From NCBI GenBank assembly GCA_003996215.1, contig QJPP01001810.1, forward strand, positions 1 through 64,000: a stretch of DNA of 64,000 nt. Reading direction: 5' to 3'. Both the position numbers and the translations under genes were made by a program. Of the stretch, positions 46,398-58,689 are shown in pieces; position 1 is the first letter of the stretch; each line of letters begins with the position of its first letter. The DNA is from Jaltomata sinuosa (Eukaryota; Streptophyta; Magnoliopsida; Solanales; Solanaceae). The notes beneath the pieces are model-generated. The model saw only the letters and a program-made list of their open reading frames with translations, was not told where the DNA came from and made no database searches.

Positions 46398-47849
46398 GGA
46401 TGCACTTAGTAGATTATTCGGGTAAAGCAAGACAGTGATCCCATTTTACTTTAGCTTAAGGGTGCAGTCCATCAAAAAAGAATTGAGGTGTTCTCCCAAG
46501 GAGGAGATGGTGTGCTTTGCTATCAGGGTCAACTATGTGTGCCAGATTTAGATGGGATGCACCAGCAGAATTTGACTGAGGCTCATAGTTACATATATTC
46601 CATCCACCCTGGTGCCACTATGATGTATCGTGATCTACGAGAAGTATTTTGGTGGAATGGTATGAAGAGGGACATAGCCAATTTTGTGGCTAAGTGTCCC
46701 AACTATCAGCAAGTGAAGGTAGAGCCCTAGCGACTGGGTGGCATGATTCAGGATATCTACCTTCCCACTTAGAAGTGTGAAGCGATCAATATGGACTTCA
46801 TTACAGGTTTGCCTTGTACTCGAAGGCAACATGATTCAATTTGGGTGATTGTTGACCGGATTACTAAATCATCCCATTTCTTGACTGTTAAGACTATAAA
46901 TTCAACAGACGACTATGCCAGACTCTACATCTGGGAGATAGTTCATTTGCATAGTGTTCCTTTGTCCATCATATCATACAGGGGTACTCAGTTTACTTCT
47001 CAAGTTTAGAGATTTTTTCAGAGAGGTCTTGGTACTCAGGTGAAGCTTAGCACAACTTTTCACCCTCAGACGGATGGCCAGAAAGAGCGTACTATTCATA
47101 CTTTGGAGGATATATTGAGAGCTTGTGTGATGGATTTCAAAAGTAATTGGGATGATCACTTACCTCTTATCGAGTTTGCTTACAACAACAACTTTCACTC
47201 TAGCATTCAGATGGCTCCATATGAGGCACTTTATGGTAGGAGGTGTAGATCTCCTATTTGTTGGTTTGAGGTAGGTGAGGCTGCTTTGATTTGCCTAGAT
47301 TGGGTGCATGAGACCATGGAGAAGGTTCAGCTTATTAGGGAGAGTTTGAAGGCCGCTCAGAGTAAACAGAAATCATACACGAATGTGAGAAGAAGAGAAT
47401 TAGAATTTGAAGTTGATGATTGGGTTTTTCTAAAGGTGTCACCCATGAAGGGTGTGATGAGATTTGAGAAGAAAGAAAAGCTTAGTCCTTGATTTGTAGG
47501 TCCTTATCGGATTCTGAGGATGGTTGGTAAGGTTGCTTATGAGTTGGATTTGCCATCGGATTTGGAAGCGGTTCATCCAATTTTCCATGTTTCCTTATTG
47601 AAGAAGTGTGTTAGTGATCCTACCTTGATTGTTCCTTTGGAGGATGTAGGTGTGAAGAATAATCTTACTTATGAGGAGATTCCTGTAGAGATCCTTCATC
47701 ATCAGATTCAGAGGTTGAGGAACAAAGAAGTCACTTCGGTAAAAGTTCTTTGGAGAAATTTGCTTGTTGAAGGACCTACATGGGAAGCGGAATCAACTAT
47801 GAAAGCCAAGTACCCTCATCTCTTTCCTTCTGATTCCGTTACTACTTGA
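46398..47849 (+). pseudogene. pol: Gypsy-2 pol remnant: RNase H end, integrase, chromodomain
   Basis: After ADALSRL-type coding at 46398, the integrase zinc region reads YSIHPGATMMYRDLREVFWW and ANFVAKCPNYQQ; its second zinc Cys is Tyr. The core has MDFITGLPCTRR (first Asp kept), IISYRGTQFTS (second catalytic Asp changed to Tyr) and TDGQKERTIHTLED (Glu kept). The C-terminal module runs from PSDLEAVHPIFHVSLLKKCV to a chromodomain VKVLWRNLLVEGPTWEAEST, which in chromoviruses guides integration into chromatin. Stops lie at 46728, 47007 and 47490. Ends at a TGA at 47847-47849. Confidence 0.88.
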
Positions 47850-48065
47850 GGTAATAGTTTCATCCTTAGAATGTTCCTCCGATCCTATTCAATCAGTTAC
47901 TCTCATAATCCTAGCATGCATTCATGTTCTCAAAGTTGATTTAACTATGTAAGTTGAAAGGTTTAGTTTTCATATTTACTCCTTGAATTCCTTGTTTTGT
48001 TGCTGGTTGGGCTATTTTTCTCTTTAGTTTTCCCTTGCTTAGTCTTCATTCGAGGATGAATGGTC

Positions 48066-48080
48066 CCAAGGGGGAGATAT
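48066..48080 (+). other. Gypsy-2 polypurine tract
   Basis: CCAAGGGGGAGATAT immediately before the 3' LTR; the same sequence precedes Gypsy-F's LTR at 63438-63452. Confidence 0.85.
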
Positions 48081-50307
48081 TGTAACACCTCAAAAATTGA
48101 ACTAGCTATCTAAGTCTAAAACTCAGAAGAATTTCATGTTTCCAGGAATTACAGGTCCAAGCCATGGACCGTGGTTTGAACCACGGGTCGTGAAATGGAA
48201 TCGTGGTTCCCTTTTATTGATTCTGTCTCTGGTCAAGAACCATAAGTTGGTTCTACGGACCGTGGTTGAAACCACAAGTCCGTCCTGTCGACTCGTGGAA
48301 CCAGATCAGAGGCATGACAAGTCCCTTAGAAAATGACGACTCAGTTCTACGACTCGTCGTTCAAATGATGGACCATCCTTTTGAGTCATGGTTTGATCCA
48401 GAGACCAGCTAGGTACCCAGCAACGATGAGTCCAATTGATGACCCATCATCCATTCTACAGGTCCGTCATGTTGATCCGTAGATTACATTCTGCAGCCTA
48501 ACTAGTTTTCCATGAACCACGAGTTGGAACCATGGGTTGTGGTTCAAACGGTGACCCGTAGAACCGACCCGTGATTCCTGAAGCTGACCCATTTTTAAGC
48601 TTTTTCTTAATTATGTCCCAGGGATATTTTAGTCAATTCCCACCCTTTTAACTCATGTATAATGTCATTTTGGCTATTTCAAGAAGGGTTTTCACCAGCA
48701 TTAGCCTAAGTTCCTTCTCATTACTTCATTCTTCTCCCAAAAAGGAAAAGTTCTTCTCCAAACTCCAAGTCTCAAGCTCCAAGTTCAAGTCTCCTAAGTC
48801 TTTTCAATTCAAGTGGGTTAGCTTCAATCAATGTATGTGGGTATTAAACAATGGGTTCCCTTCACCCTTGTGCCCAAAACCCCCAATTCTCAAAGTGATT
48901 TATGAGCTTGTGAAATTAGGGTTTTGATCTAAATTGGGGAAAAATTATGAAATCAGTTACTATGCTTAAGTTCATGGCTTCTTATTGCTTAATTGTGATT
49001 TGATCATGATTCCCCCATTTGTTTTAAAATCCCAAACTTTAAAGTTTATTTATAACATGATCCCATTGAATTGCGTGTTTTCAAGAGAAATTTGACATGA
49101 TTAGATATCATAACCTTTCTTGTGTTTATGAAATTGCATACTTAATTCTTCAAGTATGAAATTAGAAAGGTAAAGCATGATTTGAATTATAGTTATGCTA
49201 AGTCTTTAAAAGTATGAATTTGAAATTCATGGCATCCGATATGTCTTATTGCTTTTCAAACAGTTTTGACATCATATTTGTCTTCAGTTATGATCAGCTT
49301 TGGCTTCAGATATGCCCCAGTATTATATGAGCTATATGTATGTTTTGGGAGTAGTATTTAGTACCGAGTTAGACAGGGTGAGAGTACCCTTAGTCCCAGA
49401 ACTACGTGCCCCTATAGGTTTATAAGTCCCCAATATCCTATTCTGCCTCCCTGAAATAAAGGGTTTTAACTACCTCAAGAGGCCTCCCCTTCCGTACCTA
49501 CTCCACAAGGTCTCGCTCCTTTCACTTCCTCTTCAATAAGATATGACCCTTTTAGTGGGCATCAGATTTAGTGATCACACCAAAGTCATTCTTTTATAAC
49601 TTGGCAAGGTATATTGGGTCCTCTCGATGGTGCGTATACATCGGATGCTATGTAGCTTACATGGTCTATGTCGGTTAGAGAACCTCCCTCTGAAATAGTT
49701 TATGCATTAAAAATGTATTTGACTCTTATTCAGATTTCAGACTCTTTGTTTATGATCATGTTTTAAGCTTGTGGTAGTTCGTAGAGAGTCATTTTAACCT
49801 TTAAAGCATGATTTCTATTTTTGAAGCATACTTAGCATGTTTTGTCATGTTCATGCATATCTTATATGCTCGATACATTCCATAGTACTGACGCATATCT
49901 TGCGCTGCATCTTTTGATGATGCAGATTCAGGTTCCCCTTCTCAGACCCGTGGCTAGAGCTCCCAGGCTACTCTTTGTCAGCTGCTGGTGAGTCCTCTTA
50001 GGACTAGGTATGTTCTGAGTCAGTGTTAGCTATTTTATTTTCTGTACTTTGAGTTAGCTAGGGTCTTGTCCTAGCAACTCGTTATGTCATGAGTAGAGCC
50101 TTTTCAGACATTGATAGCTTTTTAGTCTCTTTCTGGATTTTGTATTCCTATTTGACTTGATTATCCATTTATGTGATTCCGAATTTACCTATTATGCTTC
50201 CGCTTATCTTTTGTTTTACTTGAGAATGCTATGACCAAGGGTTAGCTTAGGGCACTTATGGTCCCAAGTCCCGTGTTCCGTCTAGGGGGTAACCTCGGGG
50301 CATGACA
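48081..50307 (+). repeat. Gypsy-2 3' LTR, 2227 bp
   Basis: TGTAACACCTC...GGGGCATGACA. By eye about one base in eight to ten differs from the 5' LTR over the first 300 bp, many at CpG sites. The word block is at about 48155-48590. Confidence 0.88.
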
Positions 50308-50312
50308 CCCAA

Positions 50313-50539
50313 TCACCAAAGAAGTAGTAGAGAACAACCTTGCAACCCAAAGGAACTAGAGTAAGATCCAATATGGATCCCAATCAGTAAAAAACATATG
50401 TTGTCATTTACTTTCACTGCACTTACATTCCTGTATATTTTAATAATTGCTCTTTTCCGCTTGACAATCGACTAGTCTACACAGACAGTACACTAAGAAA
50501 AATGAAAAATAGCAATTCATCCCCCCTCTTGCACTTTAA
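50313..50539 (+). repeat. Copia 3' LTR, right part
   Basis: Resumes TCACCAAAGAAGTAGTAGAG exactly where the left part stopped, after the CCCAA duplication, and ends CTTTAA before CGTCA. Confidence 0.88.
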
Positions 50540-51500
50540 CGTCATGTATAAGAATATTTACTATATCAATGATCAAGAACACTACAACTTTCAGATGAGT
50601 CCCCTTATTTATGATGCAAGATTTAAAGTTTAGAAGGAAACTACTCCGACAATGGCTTGGATTTCATTTCCAAGCCTTCTACCCACTTTCTATGAAAAGG
50701 AAGTCCTTTTCTCACTTGCACCAGCAGTAGGAAATCCTCTACAATTGGACCTACCACCATCAACAAAACTAGGCCAAGTTTTACAAGGGTTAAGATTCAA
50801 GTGAACCTATTATCCAAACACCCCCAACATGTTAACATAGAAATAGCATATGAGGAATCGACAGAAGTAAGGACTTAAAATGTGAAGATCAAATATGATT
50901 TCCTACCTAAATATTGCTCATATTGTAAGGTTTAGGGTCACTCCAATAAGGAATATTGGTTTCTGAATCCAGAATTTAACATTTATAACAACACAACTGA
51001 ATGGGGAGGTGAAGGACAATAAAGGAAAGGAGAAACTATGGCAAGGAGAAGGAAAAAAACCATTCATCAGAATATTTCCCACTAGATTTCTAGCTAGCGG
51101 AAGAGCGGTAAGATACCCACAAGCATTTCTTACAATCAGGGAAAATTGAGGGAAGAAAAAAGTTGAGGGGGAGAGAACTAATATGAACTAGCAACAAGGA
51201 ACAAATAACATTATCACACTCAACAAGTTTGAAACTCTAAATAATGACCAAGAAGGACAAAATAGAGAAGATCTAATAAAAGGTTTACAAGGTTATATAG
51301 CCCTAGTCAACAAGGTGGATAACAATAATACAACATACATCAATCAAGAGAGGAACAATACAAGCTCCAAAGAGAATAAAACACCAGTTTCCATAAACAA
51401 GTCTAAGCCAGGAGATTTGGAGGACAAGCTAACTTAGGGGGATAGAGTTGAATCAGAAGAGGGGGAGTTTTTTCTAGACTTGACTAAAGATGTTGTATCT
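50540..51500 (+). pseudogene. LINE ORF1, C-terminal part (DUF4283 plus zinc knuckle)
   Basis: Continues the left part from within DUF4283: FQMSPLIYDARFKV, then AWISFPSLLPTFYEKEVLFS, then a basic region and KYDFLPKYCSYCK with a knuckle C-X2-C-X4-H-X4, whose last Cys is Tyr (near 50930). A Lys/Glu-rich tail follows. Stops and shifts throughout. No ORF2 (endonuclease/RT) follows: LTR E starts at 51501. Confidence 0.7.
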
Positions 51501-53091
51501 TGAAACACCCAAACTACACCTCCAAAAAGAGATATAAAGCATTCATTGTCAAATATAAAAACCAAATAAGGTTAGAATCGAATCCTACAGAGAATAAGGC
51601 GAGAAATATGTTAATAGCGGTAATCCAACCGGTAGTCTTTATTTCGAGAGGGGTTAAACATAAAAAGTAAAAGTATCAAAGATTTGCAGTTATCAGTAAC
51701 AAAATGTATGAGAACTTATTGTTTGTTATGTTCAATTTATGAGAATAAACTAGGATTGTGATCCCCATTATTTCATAACATTGTAGGTCTTATTTTATTG
51801 GTGATTTATCCCAGTGATATACATGCAAAACTTACGATTATGGTTCAACTAAAGTTTTTCGACCTAAATATAAGAATGTCAATTGAAATACTTCTGGTCT
51901 TCATGTCTTTAAGTATTAAGCTTCATCAAAGGTTTCAGACTAATTTTTCTTGTGAGAGCTCAAATTATTAAATGAAGGTTAAAAACCTCAAATCTCCATT
52001 GTTAATCTCTTTTCCTAACCTATACTTCTATTATTAAGCAAGTTAAGATTTATGGGGAGTTATAATATTTGCAACCACTATAAAGCAATCAAAGTGAAGA
52101 GATTAACAATACATGTATATTAACTGTTCAAGAATCACTACTTTGTTCAACCTATGTTTGATAGTCCATCATGGTTCACAGAACCCTAGCTAAGATGTTT
52201 AGCTACTCATATTTGCAAGAATCATATCAAAAGACATAGATAAATTCATGATAATTAGTTTACAAGAGAAGAGTAGTGAAAATTGAACTATATTATCCAA
52301 TCGATGATCAAAAGTATGTAGCAAAGTAACTAAGAACAAAGAACAAAGATCAATATATGTTCGTAGATCCAAAACATGCATAACAAATCAATAATAATGT
52401 GTAAAAATGTGTAATATCAAAAAGAAACTCCAAGGAAGGTATTTATAGACACAAAATCCTATCCTAAAGAAACTAGGAAAACTTGGCTGCGTCAGCACTC
52501 CACAGTCCATACATCACAACTACGCTCGGTGGTCTTGGAGAGTCAACTATTCTTTTGTTAAATCAGATTGGGAAATTCAGGTTCTTATGGGTCACTTTAT
52601 GGTATGTACTTCTGAATTATGATCTGTAAACTTTAACCGTAGTCTAGAGGCCAAAATTGCTTCTTCTATGAACCCTGATCTATGAGTGACAGGATGAGTC
52701 GTAGTCCTAGTTTTACAGTCCATAAATAGGGCCATAGAATATATCTCCAATTTTCAACTCATCAATACCTTTTATATGATCAACAAGACATGTCGTTCTT
52801 TCCAATTATGGGCCACCAAACGAGCCATATTTTCTACTTCAATCTGTCAAGCTGCAGGACCTTATCTACGATTAACAAGATGGTTTGGTGTCTGGGGCCA
52901 TGATCAATCATTATCTTTTATGACTCTAGAATTGATAATTTTAAGCTAATACTCACAAATGTTTCTCAGGAACTTTATTTCCCTGCACATAAACACAAAA
53001 ACCATCATATCTAGCAAAAAACACACTTAAGAACTTACAAAATCCTTAGTAAAAAGAATCAAAAGTGCCATGAAATGCTGGAACATCAACA
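51501..53091 (-). repeat. Element E 3' LTR, Athila-like, about 1.59 kb
   Basis: On the minus strand it begins TGTTGATGTTCCAG at 53091 after a polypurine tract (AAGTTGAGGG) and ends TTTGGGTGTTTCA at 51501. GTGCAGG lies about 108 bp in. The region about 52490-52900 has ACAGTCC/GGACTG and CCGTAG words but looks more decayed than the other blocks. It abuts LINE ORF1 on the left. The short minus frame at 52199-52381 is not convincing. Confidence 0.65.
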
Positions 53092-53600
53092 CCCTCAACT
53101 TAGAATCATTTCTTGTCCTCAAGCAACTAAAACAAGACTATTTATCATGATGCTAAGGCTTCCAAAAACTAGGAAATCAATGGCAGATACATGAACACTT
53201 ACCAACACACATTCACAAAAGTTCACCCTCCTCTTTTATTTAAAACACATGTTCATAATTCAGACCATCTCAAGCTAATACTAAAGGATCAAAGAATGAA
53301 ACTACGATATTGATAAATTACTATGCATACATCAGTGATACACAACTTTTGCACTTAGCAACTAGACAATGTAACCCTAGTTTTCTCACATATCAAGGAA
53401 TGTCCCTCACACATTTTTTTAAGTAAGACGGGGATGGCATAAAAAGTGCACTCACACTCACAAAGAAGTTCAAACATGCTACGTACACATACCATAGGCT
53501 TGCCCTTATTTTATATGATTCTATCATCGGATGGTCAGATTAGGATCATTATAAGACTTTGTTTGGCTTGCATATAGGTGTTTTCACATTTTTTACTTTC
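53092..53600 (-). other. Element E internal 3' end
   Basis: Non-coding. It contains TTGAGGACAAGAAATG next to the polypurine tract and a tract at about 53450-53515 (ACTCACACTCACAAAGAAGTT...GGCTTGCCCTTATTTT) shared with element C at about 39695-39760. It is cut near 53600 by the Ogre/Tat-like LTR. Confidence 0.55.
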
Positions 53601-56600
53601 ATTTATTTTGAAAAAAAAGCAACTTCATTTTTGAAATGGTTTTGACTTGAATTAAACTTGAAAACTCAAAGAAATTCTCAAACTTAATTAAAACAGAGTC
53701 GCCACTTAATTTTTAGGAAAAAAATCAAGAAAACCTCTGAAAAATATTCAAAAGATTTAAAATAGATGAAAACTTTTTGAATTTAAGAAATCCAGGTAAG
53801 AAGTTTATATTAACATTTCGAGAAGGGTTTTAAGGCATTCGAAATGTTCGCTAACACGCGGTTATCCGGTTGATTTTGAAAACTATTTATTATTGACAAA
53901 CTTTGAAAAACATAAAATATTTGACAAGTAAAGGAAGAATTATGAACATCGCTTTCTTGTTTGTAGAAGAAACATAGTCCATTTTAGACAAATTTTTGCG
54001 AGTAAAACTTAGTAACAATTTGTGAAATCTAGATAAAGTTTTAAAATTTTAGAAACAACTTACAATAAAACTCGTGGTACTCCGAATGGGGAAATCAACT
54101 AGGTTAATTAAAGAGTTAGTGTTTTACAAAGTCCAAATTTATACAAAAAATACATAGACTAAAGGGAGGGAAAAGTTGCATTTAGGAACTTAGGCCCAAA
54201 CCCCTACGAATGTCCATTGGACTAGCAAATTTGGGTTAAGCCCATTTAGTCATTTCTGCTCCTTGGCCTTCCCTGTATTTTTTGCTTCCACTGTGTATGG
54301 CACTTGGGCGACACACTTTATTTCTTTGATCAATACTAACCCCTTTTTGGGGCCTTGAGATAGGTGGACTCGAATGCAAGTTGGTCCTCCTTGGCCAGTC
54401 GGAGTATGCACAGGAGAAGAGTCCATTTACACTCGGAATGAGTCATGCATAATTAAACAAAAGATCAATTAGTACATATCAAAGCATAAATGAGCCAGTT
54501 ATTTTTCATATGCTTTCACAACTAAGAAACAGAGAGAGATTACCAAATACCAAGCAACTTATTAAGATGACTTGGATTTAAAACACGGTACAATAAGCAT
54601 GACAAGGTAAGAAGTGATATGAGGGAACAAGCTACATAGCAGATTTGGAGATCAAAGAACATAAGCACGCTTCTTTTTTTCCAACACATTAAGCAAGTAA
54701 ACTTTGTTAACATAGGGAGTTGATCAAAAACCTATTACCATTTTGAAAGCCATAGGATAATGATCAGAAGAAGGAGTTATTGACTAGATATTCTAAGAAG
54801 TCACAGTAAAATAACCCCATCATTCAATGATTTGATCGAGTTTCTTGAAATTAATAAAAGAAAAACTAAATTCGTATCTAAAAAACAACAACAGTAAAGC
54901 ATTTTTCAAACTTGGACAAATTCTCCTTTTTTGAGAAAAGCGACAAACAGGGGAGGGACACACACCAAAGAAACTTTATTAAAAGTGTCTTACACTCAAT
55001 CAATTTTCTCTAAGCCTTGAGCACAATTAGACTGACAGTTTCACATATTGTCAATGGGCCGTGATAATTTAAAAATACATTTGAACATGGATATGAACAA
55101 TTTGCAACAAAGAGTTATAGACATAATCCCTCAAGACTAAGATCATGACAAGCATTCACTTAAAACTATTTTGACAAATTTAGTCTAATTCACTCAAAGA
55201 AGATGCTTTCTAGCAAGTATGTTTTAAGGTAAGTTATGAGAAAACTCGAGCACAATCAGACAAATAGCCCAATACTGCTAGACATGTCAATATGAGAAGA
55301 TTAAATTTGCTGAAAACAAAGTAATACCTTTGAGATAAATTTAAGATGAAAAATGCATTATTCATGCATTGGAAACTTTAAACAAAACAGTAGGGAAAAC
55401 AAAGAAAGGAAGAGAGTTTTGCTCAAAAGGATCACTACTATACACTTTCCAAAACAATTGTAACATGAGTATTTTAAGCAGAATATTGATCCCAAACCAA
55501 AATACGTACTCAACGACTCAAGAACCATGCAACAACTAATGACTTAAACACACGAGCAATCATGGTTTAAAACAATCTTTAAATTTCAAGTAACGAGAGG
55601 AATAGTAGATGGCTTTAACATGAAAACAGCTAAACCAATTAAGTTTTGACCCATATTGAAAGCAAACAATCCACAGGAAGAAGAGAGAAGGCAAGCTTAT
55701 CAATTAAACAAAAATAAAACTACGGAATCTAAGCCAACTTTGGCGTAGACGAAGGAGCTAAAACCTTTCTTGAACACACCAAATCAAATAGAATAGGAAA
55801 CTTGAGGAAAGGATTGAGATAATGGCAAAATCAATTTTTTATAAAATTCTAAAATCAAACTATGAGCTTAAGAAACAAACATTTCTTCAGTCGATCAAAT
55901 ACTTTTGAACAAATCCTTGGTATGTTCTAATAGCACTATGACTAAAAGGAGAAATCAAACTTTGCAAGGATCAGATTTTTACATGTAGCAAAGAAGAACC
56001 AGACAATTCTTTTGAGAATTTTGAATTAAGAATTTTCAAAGATGAAAGCATATCACAGTGAAGACGCATTTTACTTTCTTAAATTAGAAACAAGAATAAG
56101 AGACTCTAATGTCAAGTCATAGTCCGTTACCTCCTAGTGATATTACGAATCAAAGAAGTTCACTGAATATCCAACCCAAATCAGAACTAATCAAAAGGGG
56201 AATAATACTCATCTCGAACAACTAAAGCATAACAATGTCCATTAAGGACTTAGGGATTCTTAGTGTCTACCAAACATGTTACAATTAGTATTCATGTTAC
56301 TGAATAGGAAGAACAGCGGCGCCAAATTCAATTAACAAATAGGTAGAAGCTTCACATGTCCCTCTCACACCAAATACTCAATTGAAAATAATACATAAAT
56401 TATACTCTAATTCAAGTCGGTTTTAAGACATTGTTGATATCATGGGCCAAGAAAATCTTTAATAAACATGATATAATTTATATGAGAAAACACATAGCAG
56501 TAAAATGATAAGGACATCCCAAGAGGAGTTTCAGGAGCCTATAAGGTAAGAGAACTGCTTGTACCCAGAAATAACATTAAGGATGATTACATGAATACAT

Positions 56601-58069
56601 AAACAACCGTGAAAAAAAAACAAACAGTGAGAGTAAACCAAAAATTCTATCAATCTCACACCACAATCAGATTCTTTCAGACAAGACCAGCCTAAAACCA
56701 ATCGAGTTTTCAATAATAAAGAAGAACAAAAGAAGAGAAAGTGAATGGAAAAATCACCTATTCTTGACCAGCAAATTGGGATTAACAAGCTCCGATGAGA
56801 AATGCTTACCACCACCGGGATCCTACTGGTTTTTACCAAAACTTAGCTTTTTAGTGAATATTTCTCTGAAAACTGACTTGGTTGCGTAGGATTAGATAAA
56901 TGCTTCTCCAAAATCCATAAATTTTCCCCAAAACCAGCTACTCTTACTCAATGAAAGGGGAGGGGTTTATATAGGAGATTTTTTGGGTGAAATGGAGAGG
57001 GGGGGGGGAATTTCTTTGAGGAAATTCAAATTCCTCAGGTGGAGAATGCTAACAGCAATGAGATTGTACAAAATTGTATGAATTTTCCCCGAATCACACG
57101 GAGAAATTGCCACCTAGCTATTTCTGGAAGCTTCTTAACTTGACAGCTCGATTTTGACTGTGATTTTGGATGAAATTTGGGAATTTTAATGGGGGTTGAG
57201 GCGTTGTTGAAGCTGCAATATTAGGGTTTGTTAGAGAGAGATGAAGAGGACGATGAAGAAGATGAGGTGGGGCAATTTGTACAAGGCGGGTCATTGGGTT
57301 TGGTGCATCCTTTTGAGGAAAAAGAGAGATGCGTGAGGCGTTTGGGTTTTTTTAGGAGAGAAAAATAGAAAATGTAGTATGTTGTGTATGTATTTGTGTG
57401 TAGGTATAAGGGCTAATGGGGAAAAAGGGTAATTGGGCCAGGTTTTGGTGGGTTAGAGAGGTGGTAGGGAAGAAAGGAATTGGGCCAATAGGTTTTGGGA
57501 AATTGCTGGCCGAAATACTGACTGATAAGAGAGTTGGGAAGGTAATTTAAGATATGGACACATTTGCAAAAATGTGGCCATTTCAAATTTAAGAAATAAC
57601 AGAATCAAGCATGGATAGATGAAATTTGGCTAAAATTGAAATAGACTTTTAAGTAGTAGGCTAGAATAGGAATAGAGATGAATTAATTAAGAATAAACTT
57701 GAGCTTTAATAAATTTAAACAATTCAAAATAATTATTGTTTTCAACACAGAATTACCTCTTCAATAATTATGAAATCAATTTACTCAATTAATCTCTCAT
57801 TTTAATCAATTTAGAGGAAAATCAAACGTTTAATCTTTTAAAAGGATTTTCTTATGAAATTAAACTTTAAAATAGTTCTTTGAGTAAACTTATATAAATT
57901 TCACATAATTAAATATGAAAGATATAAATTGTTACTCAAGACTATCATAAAGTTGATTTGGAAAATACTTTATCCCTTTTTAGAAAACAATTATTTCAAA
58001 AAATTGTTTAATATTCAAAAAGGCTCAAGACCAATTCGTAATGTGGCGGGTAAAAATTGGGTGTCAACA
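53600..58069 (-). repeat. Ogre/Tat-like LTR, about 4.5 kb
   Basis: On the minus strand it starts TGTTGACACCCAATTTTTAC at 58069, a start I associate with Ogre/Tat LTRs, preceded by a purine tract CGAAGGGGAAG. Near its other end it has GTGGCGACTCTG (53688-53699), also typical. A TATA box TATATAAACC is on the minus strand at about 56964-56973. The left edge is only approximate. No coding sequence in 4.5 kb; the frame at 56531-56839 is not convincing. A G10 run lies at 56999-57008. Confidence 0.6.
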
Positions 58070-58689
58070 ACTTCCCCTTCGTTTGGGTAGGGTGAGCGTA
58101 ATGAACCCTGGGCAAAGGGAATTAACGTTCCCAATTTTATCCGACCATAGATTCATCTTCAGGAAGCGGTTGGTTCTAGCACGAATTTCAAAAAATTATG
58201 GCCAAACTACGGTATCGAGTTTCCTACATGTCTCAGGTTACATGAGTACTTAGGCCACTAGTAGTTCAAGGCACTTGATTTTACGCACAATTTTTGAAGA
58301 GTTTTGAACTATTCCTATTTCAGAGTATAGAGAGACCGGAAAGTTGAGGAGTAGGAGAGTTTGGAATGCAGTTGAGTTTTCGACACAGAGCCCGCCTACA
58401 TATCCCAAGACTTAGGAATCAGGGTACTTGTAGTTTGACTCAATCGGTGAAAAAGTAACCTTTATGTTAAGACAACCTTTAGCTCGGGATGAGTGACAAA
58501 TAATTTAAGCTTAAGAAAAGAGGCTTGTAACCTCTCAACTATGGATGTGGCGCACTTCACACCCATAAATAAGATTTTACCTGGACATATTTTCCAAAAC
58601 TCGAGGTGTATCATCACCTAGATTTGAAAAGAAGGAATATTGCTTCCAACCTGAGTTCAGAAAATACCCTGGATGCGAAACTAAGACCC
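58070..58689. other. Mosaic between the Ogre/Tat-like LTR and Gypsy-F
   Basis: 58070 to about 58460 reads on the minus strand as the 3' internal end of the Ogre/Tat-like element (purine tract; GATTCCTAAGTCTTGGGATA then TGTAGGC). About 58490-58600 (GTGGCGCACTTCACACCCAT, AATAAGATTTTACC) matches, in minus orientation, the leader between primer site and gag of Gypsy-1 (near 3760-3830). No gene. The 5' LTR and primer site of Gypsy-F are absent. Confidence 0.45.

Larger units (their letters stand above)
44281..50307 (+). mobile_element. Gypsy-2: chromovirus with a large internal deletion, nested in the copia 3' LTR
   Basis: TGTAACACC at 44281 to GGGGCATGACA at 50307, flanked by CCCAA (44276-44280 and 50308-50312). 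It has two LTRs of about 2.1-2.2 kb, but primer site, gag, protease, RT and most of RNase H are missing. Only the end of RNase H, integrase and chromodomain survive. Same family as Gypsy-F. Confidence 0.93.
27471..50539 (+). mobile_element. Ty1/copia element (possible Sirevirus type), 23 kb with nested insertions
   Basis: LTRs at 27471-28425 and, split, at 43543-44280 plus 50313-50539. Target duplication CGTCA at 27466-27470 and 50540-50544. Order: LTR, Met-type primer site, gag, protease, integrase, RT, RNase H, then an extra ORF downstream of pol. Integrase before RT defines copia; the ORF after RNase H recalls Sireviruses. Without the two inserted elements it would be roughly 8 kb. All coding parts contain stops. 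Confidence 0.9.
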
